Shown in pieces: positions 60,836-64,000 of a stretch of 64,000 nt of DNA. Source of the stretch: Corynebacterium lujinxingii. GTDB taxonomy: Bacteria; Actinomycetota; Actinomycetes; Mycobacteriales; Mycobacteriaceae. Every line of letters starts with the position of its first letter. Position 1 is the stretch's first letter. The DNA lies in contig NZ_CP061032.1 in the NCBI RefSeq assembly GCF_014490555.1, positions 62,001-126,000 on the forward strand. Direction: 5' to 3'. The notes under the pieces are model-generated. The model did not search any database. It had not been told where the DNA came from and saw only the letters and a list, made by a program, of their open reading frames with translations. The position numbers and the translations under genes were made by a program.

Positions 60836-62650
60836 ATGGCAGCTACTTCTAAGGTCAAACGCGTCGCTGGGCTGTCGCTCGCGGCCGCGGTCGCAGGTTC
60901 GATGACGCTGGTCCCGGCGGCCAGTGCGCAGGAGAGCTTTACGGCGCAGGAATCTGCTGTCACTGTGACCGGGAGCGCCACCACGACGGTTACCCCGTCG
61001 TCGAGCGAGCCGACCGTGTCCGCAACCCAGTCGGCCACGGCCGAGCAGTCCGCGACTGCCACCACGGACAACGCCGGTGAGGTCGCTGCGGCGCTGCAGG
61101 GCCTTGCAGGGCTGGCAAAGGACGAGCAGCCCGTTGAGGACGGCGCCGGCACCTCCGGTGTCGAGCAGACCTCCGGTGGCTGGGATTTCACCGCCCTCGC
61201 CCGCAACCCCCAAAACGACCGCCTCTACGCAATCTCGAAAAAGAAGGACACCAAGGGCGCAGGTCGCCTGCTGCGCATCGCCCCGCAAAACGGTGCGGTA
61301 AAGGACCTCGGCCCGATCAAGATCAAGGACGCCGACGCCACGACAATCGACACCGCCGCGTTCACCGCTGACGGCACGCTCGTGCTTTTCGACGACACCG
61401 TGATCCACACCCTCGACCTCTCCGAGGACAAGCCGCGCTCCGGCACGCCGGATCTCAAGTTCGTGACCAAGGACCTCAAGATCGAGGACACCAAGACGGC
61501 CGGCACCCCTGCTGCATGGGCGCCGAACGCCGAGGCTGGCGAAAAGACCCTCGTTGCACTGAGCGTCAACGACAGGGGAGAGCCATTCGTCTGGACCCTC
61601 GACGTCGATGCAAAGGATCCCGTCGCAACCCACAAGGCAGCGACCGCTCCGGCCGACGCCGACCTCAAGGACGTTGAGGCCCTCAACTACGCCTACTCCG
61701 AGGGTGACGAAGCGACCTTCGCCAACGACGACGTCGCAATCACGCTGCAAGGCGAGAACGTCACCGAAGTCAACACCGACACCACCCCGGAAGCAAACCT
61801 CGAGGCCGTCGCCGGCACCGGTAGCAACGAGTCCACAGAGACCCCGGCTTCCGAGGAGAAGCCGAACACGACCACCTCGGAGACCACTGAAGCCACAACG
61901 ACGACGACCGGCACCACTACGACGACCAACACCCCGGCAAACGCTGAGGCAACCAAGTGGGTCATGGACGTCCTGGTCCGTACGAGCGATGACAAGGCCG
62001 TCGAAGGCGCTGAGTTCAAGAGTGAGGACGGCCGCGTCAGCGGTGTGACCGGTGCTGATGGCCGTGCCCAGGTGCGGATCGGCCTGAATGACGACGGCAA
62101 GAAGGAAGAGCTAATCCAGCTCACCCTGAAGGAAGCGCCGAAAGGGTACAAGAACGCGGAAGTGCTCGTTGATCGTGGTGCAAAGACCGCCGAGATCGTC
62201 CTCCCGCGCGACCCGAACGTCACCACCCTCAACCGCCCGCAGCAGATCCTGAAGGCGATGGATGACCTGAAGCCGATCGCGACCTCCGTGCTCGCACCGG
62301 CGGCCGCGATGGCGGGTGCTGCCGGCATGGTTGGCGGCCAGAAGACGACGCGCACGCCGCTGCCGAAGAGCAGCTCCACCACGAGCACGTCGGCGAAGCG
62401 CTCGACGGGCCGGACGACCTCGGCACGCAATGCGAGCCGCTACAGCGCAAACCGCAACTCCGGCTCGGGTCGCGTGGCGCCCAACGGTTCTACGTCGACG
62501 AAGAAGACGACCACCTCGCGTAGCAACGACGAGCGTGACGGTGATCTCGCGGATACCGGTACTCCGATGCGCGCGATCATCTCGCTGGGCATCCTCGCGA
62601 TGCTGATTGGCGGTGCCTACCTGGCGCTCGGCCGTCGTCGCGAGAGCTAG
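60836..62650 (+). CDS. Sortase-type (LADTG) cell-wall-anchored surface protein
   Basis: 604 residues. Signal peptide (SKVKRVAGLSLAAAVAGSM, cleavage near ASAQES), a Thr/Ser-rich stretch, a region of repeated short beta motifs (about 100-290: WDFTALARNPQNDRLYAISK, AAFTADGTLVLFDD) reminiscent of a beta-propeller, a Thr-rich linker, then a prealbumin-like domain (about 380-470: WVMDVLVRTSDDKAVEGAEF). The C-terminus has GDLADTGTPMRAIISLG, a hydrophobic helix and GRRRES: a sortase signal with Ala at the second place (LAxTG). No sortase gene is in the window. Followed by a clear terminator. Confidence 0.85.
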   Translation: MAATSKVKRVAGLSLAAAVAGSMTLVPAASAQESFTAQESAVTVTGSATTTVTPSSSEPTVSATQSATAEQSATATTDNAGEVAAALQGLAGLAKDEQPVEDGAGTSGVEQTSGGWDFTALARNPQNDRLYAISKKKDTKGAGRLLRIAPQNGAVKDLGPIKIKDADATTIDTAAFTADGTLVLFDDTVIHTLDLSEDKPRSGTPDLKFVTKDLKIEDTKTAGTPAAWAPNAEAGEKTLVALSVNDRGEPFVWTLDVDAKDPVATHKAATAPADADLKDVEALNYAYSEGDEATFANDDVAITLQGENVTEVNTDTTPEANLEAVAGTGSNESTETPASEEKPNTTTSETTEATTTTTGTTTTTNTPANAEATKWVMDVLVRTSDDKAVEGAEFKSEDGRVSGVTGADGRAQVRIGLNDDGKKEELIQLTLKEAPKGYKNAEVLVDRGAKTAEIVLPRDPNVTTLNRPQQILKAMDDLKPIATSVLAPAAAMAGAAGMVGGQKTTRTPLPKSSSTTSTSAKRSTGRTTSARNASRYSANRNSGSGRVAPNGSTSTKKTTTSRSNDERDGDLADTGTPMRAIISLGILAMLIGGAYLALGRRRES

Positions 62651-62661
62651 AACCTAGGCAC

Positions 62662-62695
62662 AAAACCCGCTGGTCTAAGTACCGGCGGGTTTTCT
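62662..62695 (+). terminator. Rho-independent terminator
   Basis: AAAACCCGC ... GCGGGTTTT hairpin with T-tract, 11 nt after the stop of the LADTG protein gene. The A-tract on the left also allows function for the opposing tyrA transcript. Confidence 0.88.
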
Positions 62696-62709
62696 GCGTC
62701 TCAGGATCT

Positions 62710-62814
62710 GATCTGCTAGTGGCGGGGAGGCCAACTAGCAGATCCGCCGATTACTGACAGACGGTTTCAATACCACCTGGGGAAACGGTGAGGCCAAACT
62801 CTGATCTGCTAGTT
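62710..62814. repeat. GATCTGCTAGT repeat cluster
   Basis: GATCTGCTAGT at 62710-62720, its inverted copy at 62734-62744 and a third, direct copy at 62803-62814. The first two form a hairpin with GGC/GCC extension. It lies in the convergent gap between the LADTG protein gene and tyrA. Confidence 0.8.
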
Positions 62815-62855
62815 CGCCCGGGTCAGCATGTCCAACACCCCCGAACCCCAAAAAC

Positions 62856-63860
62856 CTAAAACACCTCCACGCGCCCGCCGAGGGATTCGACCTGCTCCAG
62901 CTGATCGACCCACCCGGGCGCACCGGGGTGGACGCGCATGACGGGGCGCGACGAGATCTTCACGGGCGACACCGACTCGCGACGGGCACCCTTGCGGGCA
63001 GCCATGCGCAGGTGCGCGCGGTGGCCGGCTTCGGAGAGGTGGGAAAGGGACGCGGGGTCGTCGTCAAGCGAATTGCGCGCGTCCTGCAGCAGGCTGATGA
63101 ACTCGTCGAGCACCGGCACGAGGGATTCGGCGTTGGTTTCGCACATGTTGCGCACGAGTTCGGGTTCGGTGCTGGCGACCCGGGTCGCACCCCTGAAGGA
63201 CCCGGCGGACAGGGACTGAGCGAGGGTGCCGCCGCGGTCGCCGACGAGTGACAGCGCCTCCGCGATGACGTGGGGGAGGTGGGAGACGCGGGCGACGGCT
63301 TCGTCGTGAAGCGCAACGCGCACTGGCACCGCCTCCGCGCCGACGACGGACGCCAGTTTGCACACGGTGCCGAACAGCGCTGCCCAGTGCTGGTCGGCGA
63401 GCCCCTCGCGGGCGTAGTCGTAGGTCACCGCCCACGCGGCGCTGGAGAACAGCCCTTCGTGGGAGGCGTTCCAGCCGGAGAACTCCGTGCCCGCCATCGG
63501 GTGGCCGCCGACGTAGCGCGCCTGCATGTCCCGTTCCACGATGAGGTCGTACACCGGGTTTTTCACCGACACGACGTCAGTGATGTCGCACGACGGGGCA
63601 TATAACGCCACCTGGTCCAGCACCGACGCAACCGCGCCCATGGGCACCGCAACGACGATAAGCGCGCCGTCGGCTTCGGCGCGGCGCAGCACCTCATCCA
63701 TGGAGTCGGAGACGTCGAAGCCGTCCCTGCGCGCCGCCCGCGCCCCGTGCAGCGTGAAGCCGTAGACACGTTCGCCGCGCGCGTGGAGGTCGCGCATGAG
63801 CGATCCGCCGATCAGTCCGAGGCCGAGGATGCAGATTGGGGGCAGTTGGTATGTAGTCAC
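62856..63860 (-). CDS. tyrA: Prephenate/arogenate dehydrogenase
   Basis: 334 residues. NAD(P) loop ICILGLGLIGGSLMRDL, IVVAVPMGAV, catalytic His region YVGGHPMAGTEFSGW, and HDEAVARVSHLPHVIAEAL in the helical dimerisation domain. It converts prephenate (or arogenate, as known for C. glutamicum) to the tyrosine precursor. There is no ACT domain at the C-terminus, so feedback control through such a domain is unlikely. It corresponds by position to Rv3754. Confidence 0.93.
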   Translation of the reverse strand: MTTYQLPPICILGLGLIGGSLMRDLHARGERVYGFTLHGARAARRDGFDVSDSMDEVLRRAEADGALIVVAVPMGAVASVLDQVALYAPSCDITDVVSVKNPVYDLIVERDMQARYVGGHPMAGTEFSGWNASHEGLFSSAAWAVTYDYAREGLADQHWAALFGTVCKLASVVGAEAVPVRVALHDEAVARVSHLPHVIAEALSLVGDRGGTLAQSLSAGSFRGATRVASTEPELVRNMCETNAESLVPVLDEFISLLQDARNSLDDDPASLSHLSEAGHRAHLRMAARKGARRESVSPVKISSRPVMRVHPGAPGWVDQLEQVESLGGRVEVF

Positions 63861-63896
63861 CGGCTAAAGTCTAGTGACACTCCCGACACGGCGGAC

Positions 63897-63902
63897 TACG
63901 CT
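63897..63902 (+). promoter_or_regulatory. Putative -10 box (TACGCT) of the last gene
   Basis: TACGCT ends 8 nt before the ATG at 63911; a leaderless mRNA is expected. Confidence 0.4.
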
Positions 63903-63910
63903 GGCGTGCC

Positions 63911-64000
63911 ATGAGCCAGGACTACACGGACGGGTACGCCGTCACCGTCGCGCAAACGGACGGCCGTTGGCAGGTGCGCGAGTTTGACGACGACTTCACG
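63911..64000 (+). CDS. tRNA adenosine deaminase-associated protein, N-terminus (3' end outside window)
   Basis: The first 30 codons (MSQDYTDGYAVTVAQTDGRW...) of a gene divergent from tyrA. The sequence VREFDDDF and the place next to tyrA match the actinobacterial 'tRNA adenosine deaminase-associated' family (Rv3753c), normally followed by tadA. Only the start is available, so the assignment leans on context. Confidence 0.6.
   Translation, partial: MSQDYTDGYAVTVAQTDGRWQVREFDDDFT

Overview
The window is chromosomal DNA of high G+C content from a Corynebacterium (order Mycobacteriales). The main evidence is an arabinogalactan/decaprenyl-phospho-arabinose gene set in nearly the order known from mycobacteria and C. 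glutamicum: aftA, a single emb, dprE2, dprE1, a GtrA protein, glfT1, wzt, wzm, a class V aminotransferase-like gene and a quinone oxidoreductase, with tyrA further along. Several genes also have a TANNNT -10 box only 6-8 nt before the start codon, which suggests leaderless mRNAs. No species can be named from the sequence alone.

Layout. 0-8.7 kb: end of a DUF4143 ATPase, a small GH13 amylase, two secreted proteins, an M20 peptidase divergent from a TetR regulator, AMP nucleosidase, an AbiEi/DUF559-like protein and a dicarboxylate/amino acid symporter. 8.8-16.7 kb: a sirtuin coupled to a GT87 mannosyltransferase, a CAP-domain secreted protein, a ROK regulator coupled to a beta-lactamase-like lipoprotein, a DUF885 peptidase, an AbrB-type membrane protein and a decayed TauE/SafE permease. 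16.6-30.2 kb: an APA-family permease, a small surface protein, HrpB-like helicase, ThpR, a DUF222-HNH protein, an alkB-lysE-SDR operon, a CapA-like lipoprotein, an S4-VOC-serine hydrolase operon and an M13 peptidase. 30.2-49.4 kb: cell-wall locus, in which a two-component system lies directly upstream of aftA-emb and is divergent from an ABC/FtsX exporter. 49.5-54.5 kb: two tRNA-Ser genes and two identical tRNA-Arg(ACG) genes, which flank a repeat-rich surface protein and mgtE. 54.7-62.7 kb: a ~2000-residue repetitive surface protein interrupted by a 4-bp frameshift, and a LADTG-anchored surface protein. The right end holds tyrA and the start of the next gene.

How the genes work together. DprE1/DprE2 make decaprenyl-phospho-arabinose. 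AftA and Emb use it to build arabinan on the galactan that GlfT1 starts and Wzm/Wzt exports. The TCS and ABC module sits inside this locus. The surface proteins share a Cys-hydrophobic-spacer-hydrophobic-Cys C-terminal module instead of LPXTG.

Beyond the genes, three points stand out. First, a dispersed degenerate 12-mer, GCTTNNCGACGA, occurs at least 30 times on both strands and in different reading frames. Second, short palindromic repeat families (106 bp x2, ~125 bp x3, and a GATCTGCTAGT cluster) sit at gene 3' ends, mostly in convergent gaps. Third, the surface proteins carry unusual repeat arrays. No intergenic gap exceeds 300 bases.
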